A stretch of 64,000 nucleotides of DNA, taken from assembly GCA_003999685.1 (NCBI GenBank), contig CP021228.1, positions 558,001 to 622,000 of the forward strand, read 5' to 3'. A program made the position numbers and the translations under genes. Below the pieces are notes generated by a model. That model ran no database searches and was not told the DNA's origin. It saw only the letters and a program-made list of their open reading frames with translations. Below, in pieces: positions 22,284-33,044 of the stretch (positions within the stretch are counted from its first letter, which is position 1; each line of letters begins with the position of its first letter). The stretch is from Taiwanofungus camphoratus (lineage: Eukaryota; Basidiomycota; Agaricomycetes; Polyporales; Taiwanofungaceae).

Positions 22284-23855
22284 TTATAAAATGTCCACGC
22301 CAGCACCTGCAACGGCGCCGACAGCCGCAACACCTGGAACTACAGCATCCACAACAGCGCCCACAGCAGCCCCAACAACAGGTACGACGGCGTCGACAAC
22401 GGGTACGTCACGAGCAACGTGGCCCGCTACGACACCACCCTCAGCGACCGTTGCAATGGGAGAAATAACAGCACCCACACCCTCAGCGACGAGCGCGTCG
22501 ATATCACGAGCAACGACTGCGCCGAGGCCGCCAACTTCGCCAACCTCCGCGACGGGTGCAACTACCGCGCCGAGACCTTCGCCCGCAACGACACCGAGAA
22601 GGCCGCCCCGCTTGAGATGGACGTCGGCAGCGGCAAATTCGGCAACGTGAGCAATGTCTCCGACGTCGGCCTCGAGCGCCTCCACAATATCCACATCGCG
22701 CTCAACAATCGCGCCGAGGCCGCCGACCTCACCAGCCTCCACGATGGGAGCGACAACCGCACCAAGACCCTCGCCAGCCGCGACGCCGACAAGGTCACGC
22801 GCAACACGAACACCTGCGGCACCAGCCTCGTCCGCGGTCACCAGGTTTGCAACATCAGCCTCAACGCCTTCAATGACACCCACCGCTGCGAGGTCGCGCT
22901 TGCGGACAGTGGGAACGCAAGAGTCGCACCCGGGCGAGGGAACGTAGCCTGCGGTGCATGCGGAGACAGCACACTTGCTAGCATGGCAGGCAACAGACGC
23001 GGCGTTGTCGATGGCGGAGCAGTCCGTGCCAGGTGCTGCGCGGACGGACGCGAAAGGCGAGGGCACCATGCAGCCGCCGCCTATCGCACAACAGCAGATG
23101 AGTTCCAGAGCAAACGGAGGACAGGACAAATTACGAACAAGACTCCAAATCGGACGTGATGTCCACACATTCCCAGCCCCTGCCGCTGCTCCCGCCCACT
23201 ATCCCACACGGCGTCTTGCCCGCCGCGCACGTAGGCGCACCCCTCTTCCTGCGTGGGACCGCCGAGCCGCACCCGCCTGGGAAGCTTCCGCACTGCCCGT
23301 TGCACTCCCTCAGCGGCGGGGCGCACGTGCACGACGTCGGATGCCCAGAGCCGGGGGGCGTGAAGGGGGTGTAGCCGTCCGTGCAGTTGAAACCGCACGG
23401 CCAATCGAACGAGCAGATCGGCGACGCGTGCGCGGGATAGGAGCACGATTGCTTCCCGGGCTCGCCGTTGATCTACGCACACCAAATCGATAGCATGCAA
23501 AGATGAGCGCTCGGCGGTAATGTGCATAGCGCGGACGACGTACGAGTGCCTCGAGAGTGGCGAGCACCTCCGCCTCGCCGACAAGCGCGACCGCAGCCTG
23601 GGCGACTGCGTCGACGGCGACGAAGTCCGGCAGAAGTGAGATACACAGACAGACGTCAAGATGTCCGACAACGATGTTCGCGACATTGAGATCGACATCG
23701 AGTCCGGCGCAGACGTCGAGGAGGTCGCGCTGGATATGGGCCTGTCTCGACGATATCACATCATGACGGGGAGCACCGCGCGTCAGGGAAGAGCGCGTCG
23801 CGAATGCGGTAACGGAAGACGCAGCGAGTAAAGGTACGAGCCAGGACAGTATCAT
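22284..23855 (-). CDS. Secreted CPL1-like protein with long repetitive Ala/Val/Gly tail (paralogue 2)
   Basis: Three exons (23855-23544, 23472-23139, 23080-22284) give 480 residues in frame. Seen: a signal peptide ('MILSWLVPLLAASSVTA'), then 'HLDVCLCISLLPDFV' matching paralogue 1's 'DICICLSLLP' block. Cys-rich 'SCSYPAHASPIC', 'PCGFNCTDGY' and 'CNGQCGSFPGGCGSA' follow. The CPL1-like domain ('PCGIVGGSSGRGWECVDI', 'LESCGGC', 'CHASKCAVSACTAGYVPS') ends near residue 272. From 'VRKRD' (residues 274-278) a tail of about 200 residues is almost free of Cys, Lys and aromatics and is built from Ala, Val, Gly, Asp and Glu. It contains a near-duplicated 30-residue unit (residues 317-346 and 381-410) and repeated 'RD' or 'KRG' steps. 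KR sites could be cut by Kex2 in the secretory route, which is inference. Paralogue 1 lacks the tail. Confidence 0.85.
22497..22778 (-). repeat. Duplicated 30-residue unit in the CPL1-like tail
   Basis: Two coding repeats at 22778-22689 and 22586-22497. Both begin 'AGEGLGAVVAP' and contain 'GEVGGLGA' followed by a basic-Asp step ('ERDVD' / 'ARDID'). A looser third relative begins near 'AEGVGAVISPIA'. The tail is also GC-rich, and the opposite strand forms long spurious open frames. Confidence 0.85.
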
Positions 23856-24888
23856 GTTTGCTGATTTGATGGAGGATACGAAGGGTTAGCAAATTTTGTT
23901 GCGAAGATGACGCAGTGAGGCGCGTAAAGGACAGACAAATATTAGAGAGACAAGGAGGGGGTAATTTTTAGGGACTGAAGCAAACCTCGGTAGGGGCAAT
24001 GAGACATTAAACGGCCCCTGCATCTTTAATACGCGCAAAAGTTCCAGTCCCGGACTTGAATAAATTCATTCGATCCTCGTGCACGGAGATGGGTGTGGGA
24101 GACGTGTCGTAACGCGTCTGTATTCGGTTCGGAGGACGGCATCCAACCCGTTGGTGCCCTGAATCGAGAACGGAAGTTGGGAGACTGCTCGCTACCCGAT
24201 CCCCGAGGGAAGACCTACGCTGATGACCCTAGGTCTGAGTCAGAATCGAGACTCAAACAGGTCAAATATCCACGCGGCGTAATGTCAGGGATACTGAATC
24301 GTGACAGAGAAGCTAGATTAATACATACATTCATGCGCAGTATGCCGACAGGCGCGGTATGGCCTTGAAGCGCCCATCACTTAGCTATTCGTGGGGTTAT
24401 ACTTCCCCACATGTAATGGCGCACATGAAATACCCGCGCTATGTTGCAGAAGGCAAAATGCTTTCAGTACGCAATCCATGATTAGTAGTTTAACCGTGCC
24501 GATGTTCATAACTTGACACTCTCAACTTGCGTAAGGCCTTACGTCGGCCCCGCGGCGATGTCCTTCTAGGAGCGTGGCAGGCTGCATGGAACATAATTTT
24601 TCGGGAACAACAGAAGTCTGTCAGCATTCAGAAGCCGTTTTAAAACCTCGAACCCCGGTGAATTTAGGCCAAGACTTCTATCACCATCTCCGGCCCATGG
24701 GAATTTCAGGGCTAGATGGCGCTCCAGGCGCTTCAGTAAACGCGGGGAAGAACACTGCACTCTCGAAATACAAAGAAAGATAGACATAGCTTGGAGTTCC
24801 CGTATCCTTGTCTTGCAAGGCCCTGGCATTGCCCTTTGCAAGCTATCCACTCAAGAGAAAACATGAATGCTGATATACAAACACAAGA
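23856..24888. other. Gene-free stretch
   Basis: Upstream region of CPL1-like paralogue 2 and 3' flank of PUP3. Open frames here (for example plus 24093-24368) show no known motif. Confidence 0.5.
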
Positions 24889-25749
24889 CTAGTCCATTCT
24901 ACCCTTGAGCGTGCGCTTTATCACCTTGTCTTTTGTTCTGTCCAGCATCAAGCATCAGAATAGGATCACGGCAGCGCACAGAAGATACGACAAGTAATGG
25001 ACCCACTCACATCACATGCACAACGGCCCCCCAGCCGGAGAATGCATCCCGATCCACCGCATTCAACAGTGTCTGCGAAATTGTCTCAAACAAGTCTTCC
25101 GCCTCCAGATCCGGCTCCCACAACCCCTCTGCCAAACCAAAGAGCTTCTCACTAGCGGTACCCGCAACGACGAAGTCCTTTGCGAAATTCAAACATCCGA
25201 TGAGGTCTGTGGCAGCAATGAAAGGCTTGTATCCTGTTGGCGTCTTCTGCAGACCAGCCATGACAGGCTCAATGAAGTAAGGTCCAAAGCGCCGCTCATA
25301 GAGTGTAGAGGAGACAAGATGCGCGAACGTCTCGGGCTCAATTTCTCGCTCTTCCTTGATTGTGTACATGTTCAAACGGTAGCGAAACTGTTCTCGTCTG
25401 TCATTCGCGCAGTCAGTACAAAGGTCACTGAATTTAGGTAATGTGCATCGACCAACAATGTCGTAACGTCTGTTGCGAGACCTGGCAGGCCAATATATAC
25501 TCTGTCCGTCATGGGAAATATCTGCAGAGCTTTCGTAAGAAGAGCCCAGTAAATGAGAAGCGAAATTACCTTCTCGAATTTTGATGAGATGCCCAGGGCT
25601 TGGTTGCCCAGTCGCAAGTCAGAAGCGATGGCTACGCAGTCCTTCCCCACCATGGCTATGACGGAGCCACCGTTATATTCCATTATCGACTATGTAGGAT
25701 ATGTATAATTATTACCATGCCATATACTGGGCAATTCGTAACTCACCAT
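24889..25749 (-). CDS. 20S proteasome subunit beta type-3
   Basis: The spliced protein reads '[20 protein letters not shown]', then '[19 protein letters not shown]', '[19 protein letters not shown]', '[20 protein letters not shown]', '[12 protein letters not shown]', '[18 protein letters not shown]' and ends 'RTLKGRMD'. This is beta-3 (yeast Pup3) throughout. The first exon is only the ATG (25747-25749). The next begins 'TCG ATA ATG GAA', which restores the usual 'MSIMEYNGG' start. Further introns lie after 'SSKFEK', after 'DVTT' (GTTGGT donor) and after 'VVHV'. Family knowledge: beta-3 is a non-catalytic subunit of the beta ring, and indeed no N-terminal Thr propeptide site is present. The nearest upstream gene on the same strand is the small protein at 26134-26520. 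Confidence 0.95.
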
Positions 25750-26133
25750 GGCGGGCAGATGTTGTGGTCAATCGTTGTCCAGTAGAAAGTGAATGTACGC
25801 GTTGTGTACGCGTAAGTTCCTTACTGAAAGTGTTCTAGCTCGAAGCACGTGATTTATGATAAGATAAGATCGCTTATGGGACAGCAAGGGACTTCGACTC
25901 TACTTCAAGCATACCATGGCCTATACAGACTCGAATGCTCTGGAATTTGAACGCCTCGGTCGACATGCCGCATTGCTATTTTGTTAGTCCTTGCAGGTGG
26001 GGTTGACCCAGCTACTTGATCGTCTAATTGTTCGCAAGCCACATACTATTACACCCGCGCCATACAACTACGCCAAGAACCGCTCTACGTTACAGGGAGA
26101 TGCTGGGAAATACAAATTTCGTGCGCTTGAGTC
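25750..26133. other. Promoter region of PUP3
   Basis: 384 bp between two same-strand genes. No proteasome-type control element was recognised by eye. Confidence 0.4.
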
Positions 26134-26520
26134 TTACTTGTTTAGCTGAGCAGCGCGAGCCTTCAACTCCTCACGACTCTGCGAGGTTAAGAGGTATCAT
26201 AAGCCTCTCGTACTTGCAGATGAAGCCAATGGAACGCACCAATGGCTTCTCGACACTCTTCATCAATTCCGGGTTCGGAACATATGGATCGCGCGCGTGG
26301 AAAGCTTGAAGCTCCGGCTTGCTGTTCAATCCTGCACCCAGCTGCGGCCCCTCGAGGTCTTTAGGATCATTGGATTTCTGTGTAATCAACGGATGTCGTC
26401 TCAGAGACCACTACCCCTGTCATAATTCCGAAGCAAACGCACGGCAGGATGGGGCAAGATGTTGAAGGTCGGCTCATTCCCTTTAATAGATTGTGAGCCG
26501 TTGTTCTTTGTTGTGGACAT
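26134..26520 (-). CDS. Small unrecognised protein, 97 aa
   Basis: Proposed exons 26520-26415, 26358-26214 and 26176-26134 read in one frame. The start is 'MSTTKNNGSQ', the middle has 'FNILPHPAVRLLRNYDRD', 'LEGPQLGAGLNSKPELQAF' and 'ARDPYVPNPELM', and the end is 'REELKARAAQLNK'. The proposed second intron is only 37 nt. Reading through it instead ends the protein after 'LMIPLNLAES'. No signal peptide or membrane segment is present. The composition (Pro, Asn, charged) suggests a small soluble protein. I do not recognise the family and propose no function. An overlapping open frame starting at 26707 is considered a shadow because this frame explains the conserved-looking blocks better. Confidence 0.5.
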
Positions 26521-26882
26521 TGTGGATCACTGCTGGAATGTGACGGTTGTTGAGGAAGTGAGTTGTGGTAAGTTCTGGCCGTACATACATCGAAGAACTA
26601 CTTATACGAGTCAATCCGCAGCGGCGCAGTAGGTCGGAGTCGAGACCAATGGAGTAGGAGGGTGTGACATGACGTCTCGAAGCGTGACCGCCTTTGCTGA
26701 TTTCCAAATCGAGATATGTTTCGAAATATATTTGTGTGATTTAGACCAGTTTCACGCCTACGGCGCAGCAGTACATGTCTCGCGACAGCAGATTTTCAAA
26801 GTATTGAATTGGTACCTCGGTAATCATACGACTGCACAATGATAATCAATTGAAGAAGAGACAAGGCTACATATACAGTCCT
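26521..26882. other. Gap between calmodulin 3' end and small protein gene
   Basis: 362 bp with no recognised gene. Presumably the calmodulin 3' UTR plus the promoter of the next gene. Confidence 0.4.
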
Positions 26883-27780
26883 TTACTTCGACAGCATCAT
26901 CTGTAAACAATTGTTAGCAAACGTATAGGCCAGCCCCCCTGGCAAGAGTATAACTTACCTTCACGAACTCTGTGTATGGACGTCCAGGATCCTGACGTGT
27001 TAGCATCCACATTTAAATGGAAATGAAATAGACGCACCCTCATAGTTAATTTGACCGTCACCATCAACATCAGCTTCACGGATCATCTCATCGACCTCAG
27101 TATCAGACAGCTTCTCGCCTAAGAACATGGCCATCAGACGCGAGTGTATACACAGGTAGCAGTAGATGACGCACCGAGGTTGGTCATCACATGCCGCAGC
27201 TCTGCGGCACTGATGTAGCCATTTCCGTCCTTGTCGAATACCTTGAACGCCTCCTTGATCTCCTCCTCACTATCAGTGTCGCGCATCTTGCGCGCCATCA
27301 TCGTCAGAAACTCGGGGAAGTCGATCGTGCCGTTCCCGTCGGCGTCAACCTCGTTGATCATGTCTTGCAGCTCAGCTTCGGTGGGGTTCTGCCCGAGCGA
27401 GCGCATCACAGTGCCGAGCTCCTTCGTCGTGATCGTGCCGTCGCCATCTACGCAGAGGTATGAGAAAGTCTTCGTAAACCAACAGAACGCGTGATCGTGC
27501 TCGTATATGATGATAAGATCACTCACCCTTGTCGAAGAGCGAGAACGCTTCCTTGAACTCTGACCGAACGAAGTATTAGACATTGCGCATCTGAATGCAC
27601 ACAAGGAACATACCAGAGATCTGCTCTAGAATCATGAACATGTGTCAGCATACCGTCTCGTTGGAAAATCCTTCCATGGCCAATGATAGCATACCTTCCG
27701 ACTGATAAATGCATGAATAGCCGGTCAGTGTCAAAGTGATGTCGTGGGGGAAACACTCCACGCACCAACTGGTCAGCCAT
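26883..27780 (-). CDS. Calmodulin
   Basis: Eight exons (27780-27766, 27701-27695, 27625-27614, 27559-27527, 27447-27175, 27118-27038, 26969-26959, 26900-26883) total 450 nt, exactly the 149 residues plus stop of calmodulin. The protein starts '[20 protein letters not shown]' and ends 'YEEFVKMMLSK'. Four EF-hand loops are visible: '[12 protein letters not shown]', '[12 protein letters not shown]', '[12 protein letters not shown]' and '[11 protein letters not shown]'. Family knowledge: calmodulin is the universal calcium sensor, activating calcineurin and kinases. Oddity: exons 2, 3 and 7 are only 7, 12 and 11 nt, each flanked by GT..AG introns and each required to give the invariant protein sequence. 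Calmodulin conservation makes this model almost certain. Confidence 0.98.
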
Positions 27781-28133
27781 TTCGCTAGTAATGAATAAAG
27801 GAGGGAGATAGGATGTCGGTTTTGAGGAAGCGTGTATAAGTGGTGACGAGCTTGATGCTGTGAAAGAATACGACTCTGGAGCTCTGTGCTTTACATTGAT
27901 GGATGTACATACATCTCGGCAATCGCCATTCTAATCTGGGAACGGGCACCTGCTTATCCTACTTGCCTTCGATGAATTGGAAGGACGAAAAAACTAGTAG
28001 AAAAGGTACGTAGAACGACGCTTATTCAAGTGCTTCGCAATGGCGCAGGGTATTGCTTGATAAACAGAATGAGACTCCGAAAGCGCTCGCGTATTCAACG
28101 AAAGTCAATAGATAAGAAACCATCATTAGTACT
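27781..28133. other. Gap upstream of calmodulin
   Basis: 353 bp between the calmodulin start and the WASP stop codon. It holds the calmodulin promoter and the WASP 3' flank. Nothing distinctive seen. Confidence 0.4.
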
Positions 28134-29718
28134 TCAGTCCCAGTCATCGTCTTCCTCCTCCTCTTCATCGCTGTCTCCCAACTTCTTATTTCTTTCCAGA
28201 AGCGCCGCAGCAAGCGCTGCGGTCAAATCTCCTCCTCCCCCAGATGATGCTGCGGGTTCCTCAGCAGCTTGTGGAGGGGATGTTGACCTTGCTGGAGCTG
28301 GAGAGTCGCTGCGCTTTCGTAGCATGTGCACACCGGCACCCTGTATGGACGCAAGTAGCGCATCGCGACCGGGCGGGGGGGCGGGAACGCCAGCGGCGGG
28401 CCCTCCAGAAGGAGGAGGCGGAGGAGGCGGTCCCGCTGGTGGCGGTGGAGGTGGTGGTGGCGGCGGCGGCGGGAGTGAGCCGTGCCCGCCCGGAGGTGGT
28501 GGTGGTGGTGGTGGTGGTGGAGGGACACTCGCAGGGGGAGAAGGGCGAGACGGCTGGGGAGGGGCAGGTGGTGCAGCCGATGAACGCCCTGGAGGAGGCG
28601 GCGGTGGTGCGGGTGGTGCAGTTGTTGGGCGTGTTGACGGAGGCGGGGGCGGGGCAGGAACCCGGGCAGGAGGGGGCGGCGGAGCAACAGATTGGGATCG
28701 CGCAGGTGCTGCCGGTGGGGCCGGGGGTGCCTGAGATGTGGGAGGTGGAACGCTACGCGGGGGAGGAGGCGTACGAGAAGGCGGTGCAGGAGGAGGGGCA
28801 GGCGGAGGGGCAGGCGGAGGGGCAGGTGGCGGTGTGGATGGCGCCTGCGGTGCTGCAGTGATGCTCTCCTGTTGCCCATGACCAGTCCGTCGTGGTGCAG
28901 GGGGGGGCGGAGGCTTCTTCTTTACTTGTGATGCGGCTGTAGGTGCTGGCGGGGGTGCACTCTTCTGAGCGTCCCGCACGAAGTCCTTGATGAAGTCCAT
29001 ATTCTGCTCCAAAAGATCCCGCGATACACCGTGGCCCTCTAGTTGTTGCAAAAAGGCTTGCCATGAAGGATCAACATTTGTAGAAGTGAATCCTTTGTTC
29101 GGGTCGTATCCCATATGTGCGACATGTTTGAAGGAGCCCACAGTAGGACCTGATATCATCGACTTGTCAATCTTGCCCCCCTTCACCACCTTCTTCTTTG
29201 ACGTCGATTTTGCTTTCTCTGTAGAGTGGCATGAGGAGCGTAAATAAATATCCGGAGAGTGGACAGGATATCGTACCATTACCGGTCTTCCTCGAGGTAA
29301 CCTTCTTGAAGAATACCTTTGCTTCACTTTCATCAGCAAAGACAACTCCGATCATGCACTCCTAGAACAGTGGATGAGGGAATGCATCGGCACGAATAGC
29401 TCGGTCACCCACGTCGCCTGCAAACGAGTGAAAGAATGGTCGGTCCTGGAAGTATTCGAATCCATCGTATAGTTCATGCTCCCATATGACGCCTCGAGTT
29501 CCGGCCAGATCGACCAACCTCATGTAGAATATGTTACGTGTTTCATCTTTGACAAATGCAAGAGCTCCTTGTAATCCAGCATACGACCACTCATTCGGCT
29601 GAGGGTAGGCATAGTAGATACGCACAAGGGCAGCGGTAACTATTTTGTTCGGAGGTTTAGGAATCACAGATTTGACTTTCGATTTATCGTCAGGGGATAG
29701 AGTTCCCTGAGCAGGCAT
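28134..29718 (-). CDS. WASP / Las17-type actin nucleation-promoting factor
   Basis: Exons 29718-29413, 29361 to about 29276, and the large exon ending 28134. Domains in order: an N-terminal WH1/EVH1 domain ('RIYYAYPQPNEWSYAGLQGA', 'GFEYFQDRPFFHSFAGD'), a basic Lys-rich stretch, and a CRIB motif ('ISGPTVGSFKHVAHMGYD'). A long polyproline region follows, then a WH2 motif ('GRDALLASIQGAGV') and an acidic tail ending 'DEEEEEDDDWD' with the C-terminal Trp needed for Arp2/3 binding. Family knowledge: WASP activates the Arp2/3 complex at endocytic patches, the polyproline region binds SH3 proteins and profilin-actin, and CRIB binds Cdc42. The start was taken at 'MPAQGTLSP', since the upstream residues are promoter-like. 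Simple GGT/GGC repeats encode the proline runs, so long open frames on the other strand are shadows. Confidence 0.95.
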
Positions 29719-32004
29719 TCTGGCAGACAGCAAGGAGAATGTGAACAGCACTGCACTACAATATACGGTGAAAGTATTTACCAAAATCGTGATAGCTCTA
29801 AACTTAGGGTTACATAGATAAATAAATAGATGAAAACCACAAGCTTATAATAAGATCAAAAAGTGCTAGCACGTATATTTTTCGCCGCTAAAAGGCCGAA
29901 ATGGATTTTATCCATTACGATTTCACAACTTTCCCTGGCCACAGGCAGCTGGCGAGTCTACCCTCTAGGTCTTCCTCCACTGTGGCTCGTGCGATTTATG
30001 CAGTTGATCTCGTCGGGATTACGAGAGAGAACTCAAACCAGACTGAATCCATCTGCATACCTTCCTTTCTATGCAACCCTACCCGGAAGGGATGTCCGAT
30101 GAGAGTGACATCAGCATCAAGTTCATGTCTCACATGTCGATGATTCCGTTCCGTCCTCTGGCATAGCTGTCTCAAGTCACTAATTGTTCCCTTGATGCCA
30201 GTCTCTGCGATGAGGATACGAAAAGTGTTCAAGCTGTTGACTACGTGAAGCGATACATGTTTATGCAATGGAACCTGGGACCTTGACTTCACTATCAGCT
30301 AAATCCTACAGTCAAACATCGAGCTCTTGCCACGCTGACACGCTGCGATCCACAACTTCAAGGCATTTCTTGGGGTGCTGTGGCTTAGCTGCATCTTAAA
30401 AGGACATGTCCATGTCTGTTTCCACCATGCGACGAACAATGGTCGTCCTGATCTCCGTGGTGGACGTAAAGCTGGCTATTGCTTGGAGGTATAGTTTCAT
30501 TAATCTTGAAGCCTTACGTACGATGTACATGGAGAACTGGGAACCTCTACATGGTATGCACTGTGAGTACTTTGTCTCCGGAATCCAGAGGCGAAAGGGT
30601 AGCGCTGGTAGTCGGGCAAGACACAGCTCGTCCGGACACGAATACAGGAGTAGATTCTGCGCACATCACGCTTCAACAACTGATTGATCACTACACTGGA
30701 AATTACATGGTTGCGTACATCTTGGCAGATTGCTTGCCCCTGGCGAGTGCCCCAATGGTCCTAGTTAGAGAAATGGTCTTAAAACCAGTGCCCGATCGTT
30801 CAGTCAGAGAAGTCTCATTGTGCCCACCGAATCTAACCGTGGTGAGCGCGATACAAGCGTTCGGTACCGGTGCATCATTGACCGCCTCCTAGCACCTCAT
30901 GTGCACATTGCAAACACAACGTTGACACGTTTCAGCGATACCATTCCATCAGTGCCTTTCAAGAGAGCATGTCCATAGGGGAAGCTTTCCAGTAAGTTCA
31001 CACCATCCTTGCGAATGGTTATAGCTAAGTGGTTCTTGTGTTCTCAAATGAAAGGTTGTGTGGGCCGGGGAGCTTATTTCGATATGCCACCATGGGATAC
31101 CTAGATGCAGTTCTTATGGCCCTTTGCGCCTCGTGCCATGCACTGGAGCGGTAGGGTCTCTCAGCACTGAGGTCAGACATCATTGCTTAACTCCTGACAC
31201 ACTGCAAGAACAGGTTCTAGGCTTACCCGCCTCCGGCCACTGCAGACAGTGTCGGCGTCCTTGTCCAAAGAACTGTCTAGTCGCCCCTGTTTTAGGTCAA
31301 GCAATGGAGTCTCAGCACCGAGCATCTCTAGTATAGGCGATGAACTGATTGAGACGACTGGAGGTTGCGGCCTGATGCACAACTGCAACATCGGCCAGCT
31401 TGTGCAAAACGGATGCGCAGCATGGGTTGAATCCGTACCGTCATAAGTATGGTGTAACCTAGATCCCATCTTCGCTGCACCTTGAGGCATGAGAATCAAA
31501 AATACTATGGTACCAGCAAGTCCTTGATGCACAAGATGGTGTAAATCTCCTGATATAGAGCTTGAGTACCGAAACTTCTACGTATGGGACGAAATTAGTA
31601 ACAAACAGTTTCACAAGCTGGGGCAAAACTTCGACGTGAGACACACAAGCCCTGTCTTGGTGTTGAGTTCTCGTCTCATAATAATAGTCGAATACATAAT
31701 AATTTGTCCTCAGAGTTAACACTGAGTGGGAGAGCTTTCAACGTTATTGAAAAGGCCAGCAAAAAGTGAACCAGAATTGAATGGCAGCAACGGATTTCCG
31801 TAACCGGTTTAGCTAATACGCAGCTGATGGCTCAGAAGGTAGATTGAGGAGGTACTTTGGGCGGAGGTATCAAGGCTCGTAACCAGAGTAGTACAGCACA
31901 GGAGTCGCACAATAGCAAGAAGCAAGCACACAAGAAGGCGGGACATAGGAAACGAACGAAAGTGGAGTCAGCCTGGATGAAGACTTTCTGCTAATGGCCA
32001 GCCT
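29719..32004. other. Gene-free stretch
   Basis: Intergenic between the WASP start and the thiol peroxidase 3' end. A plus-strand frame at 30479-30892 (137 codons) has no known motif. No repeats recognised. Confidence 0.45.
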
Positions 32005-33044
32005 CTATGCTGAACTGAAAGTTTTGACAAAGTCGAGGGCCAACTTAGGGCTTTGGGAGAAGGTATCATTGTCCGCAGCATTACCGCGCTAATACTGGAC
32101 TCACCTATCAACAGGTTTTACAGGGATCCTTTTATCTACGAGTTTACCACCTTTCTCAAAGATGAAATGGCTACGCTTGGTCTTGCCGCCCTCACCCGCT
32201 CCTAAGGCGCTGATCAGGACACGTTTAGGGTCTGAAAGCAGAGCATATGGCAGATTTTTCTGTTACGGTTCGCATCAGCTCGAGGGTATTCATGAAAGAG
32301 CATCGAGGTGAACCTTTGTCTGCCATTTGGTTTGTGCTGTAGGGCTGTCGGCGCTCAAACAATAGACGTCAAAATTATACGAGGTGAAATCCGGATATAT
32401 ATCACGAAAACCACAGGCTTGATTGGTGCAGCCGGCTGCAAAGTACAGAAGAGTGGTAAGGTCTGTAGGCTAGCATTTGGTGGATATGGACTCACGAGTG
32501 TCGGCCTTTGGCACAAGAAAAAGAATCACACCCTTCTCTAAGGCGAGAGTCGCGACATCGATATCTTCACCTTTCTCGTTCTTGATAATCAATGAAGGCA
32601 GGGAATCGCCTACATCGATAGACGCCAATTTTGGGGCTGTTCGCATTTTGATATGTGATAAATGTCATGATTTCTTTGAGAGTTGAAGATGTACATTCCA
32701 CTGGCTCACTGGATGTTTCAGCACCTGATTCCTCGCCTTTGGTCTAAAAATGCAGAAGTTGTGAGTCATACCTATCGGTTTCAGCAATAACAAGTAGAAT
32801 GTATGTCATGAGACAAGATGTCGATTGGCAACCATCCTTTGTGCGAGTAGCGACAAGAATCGAGACAAACCTTCTTTATAGCGGGGCTCTGATCATCTAA
32901 AGCATCATGTTCTGCACTCCTTTTTTTGGATTTACCTGCAGATTTTTTCGCGGTTTCCTTGACCTCAATCTGAGGCTGTGCTGAGATTCTTGAAGATCTC
33001 CTTGTTGGCTCAGAAGTTCCAGTTGACTTTGCGCGCGGTGTCAT
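32005..33044 (-). CDS. Nuclear PrxQ/BCP-type thiol peroxidase (Dot5-like)
   Basis: The first exon encodes a basic N-terminus ('RRSSRISAQPQ', 'KKSAGKSKKR') resembling a nuclear localisation region. Later exons give 'LASIDVGDSLPSLIIKNEKG', 'LEKGVILFLVPKADT', 'PGCTNQACGFRDIYPDF', 'NFDVYCLSADSP', 'LPYALLSDPKRVLI', 'GGKTKRSHFIFEKGG' and end 'LALDFVKTFSSA'. The peroxidatic Cys and a resolving Cys five residues later (C-T-N-Q-A-C) are the PrxQ/BCP arrangement. An intron falls exactly at 'DT-PGC' and is spliced in frame. Family knowledge: yeast Dot5 is a nuclear thioredoxin-dependent peroxidase reducing alkyl hydroperoxides. The middle exon boundaries are partly approximate. Confidence 0.9.

Noticed and set aside
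22419-23159. Long plus-strand open frames (246 and 119 codons)
   Set aside because: Antisense shadows of the repetitive GC-rich tail of CPL1-like paralogue 2.
26483-26707. Open frame 'MEISKGGHASRR...'
   Set aside because: A different frame starting at 26520 explains the downstream coding blocks.
28030-28879. Long Gly-rich and Arg/His-rich open frames
   Set aside because: Shadows of the WASP polyproline region.
30479-30892. 137-codon plus-strand open frame
   Set aside because: No known domain, no convincing splice context or promoter.
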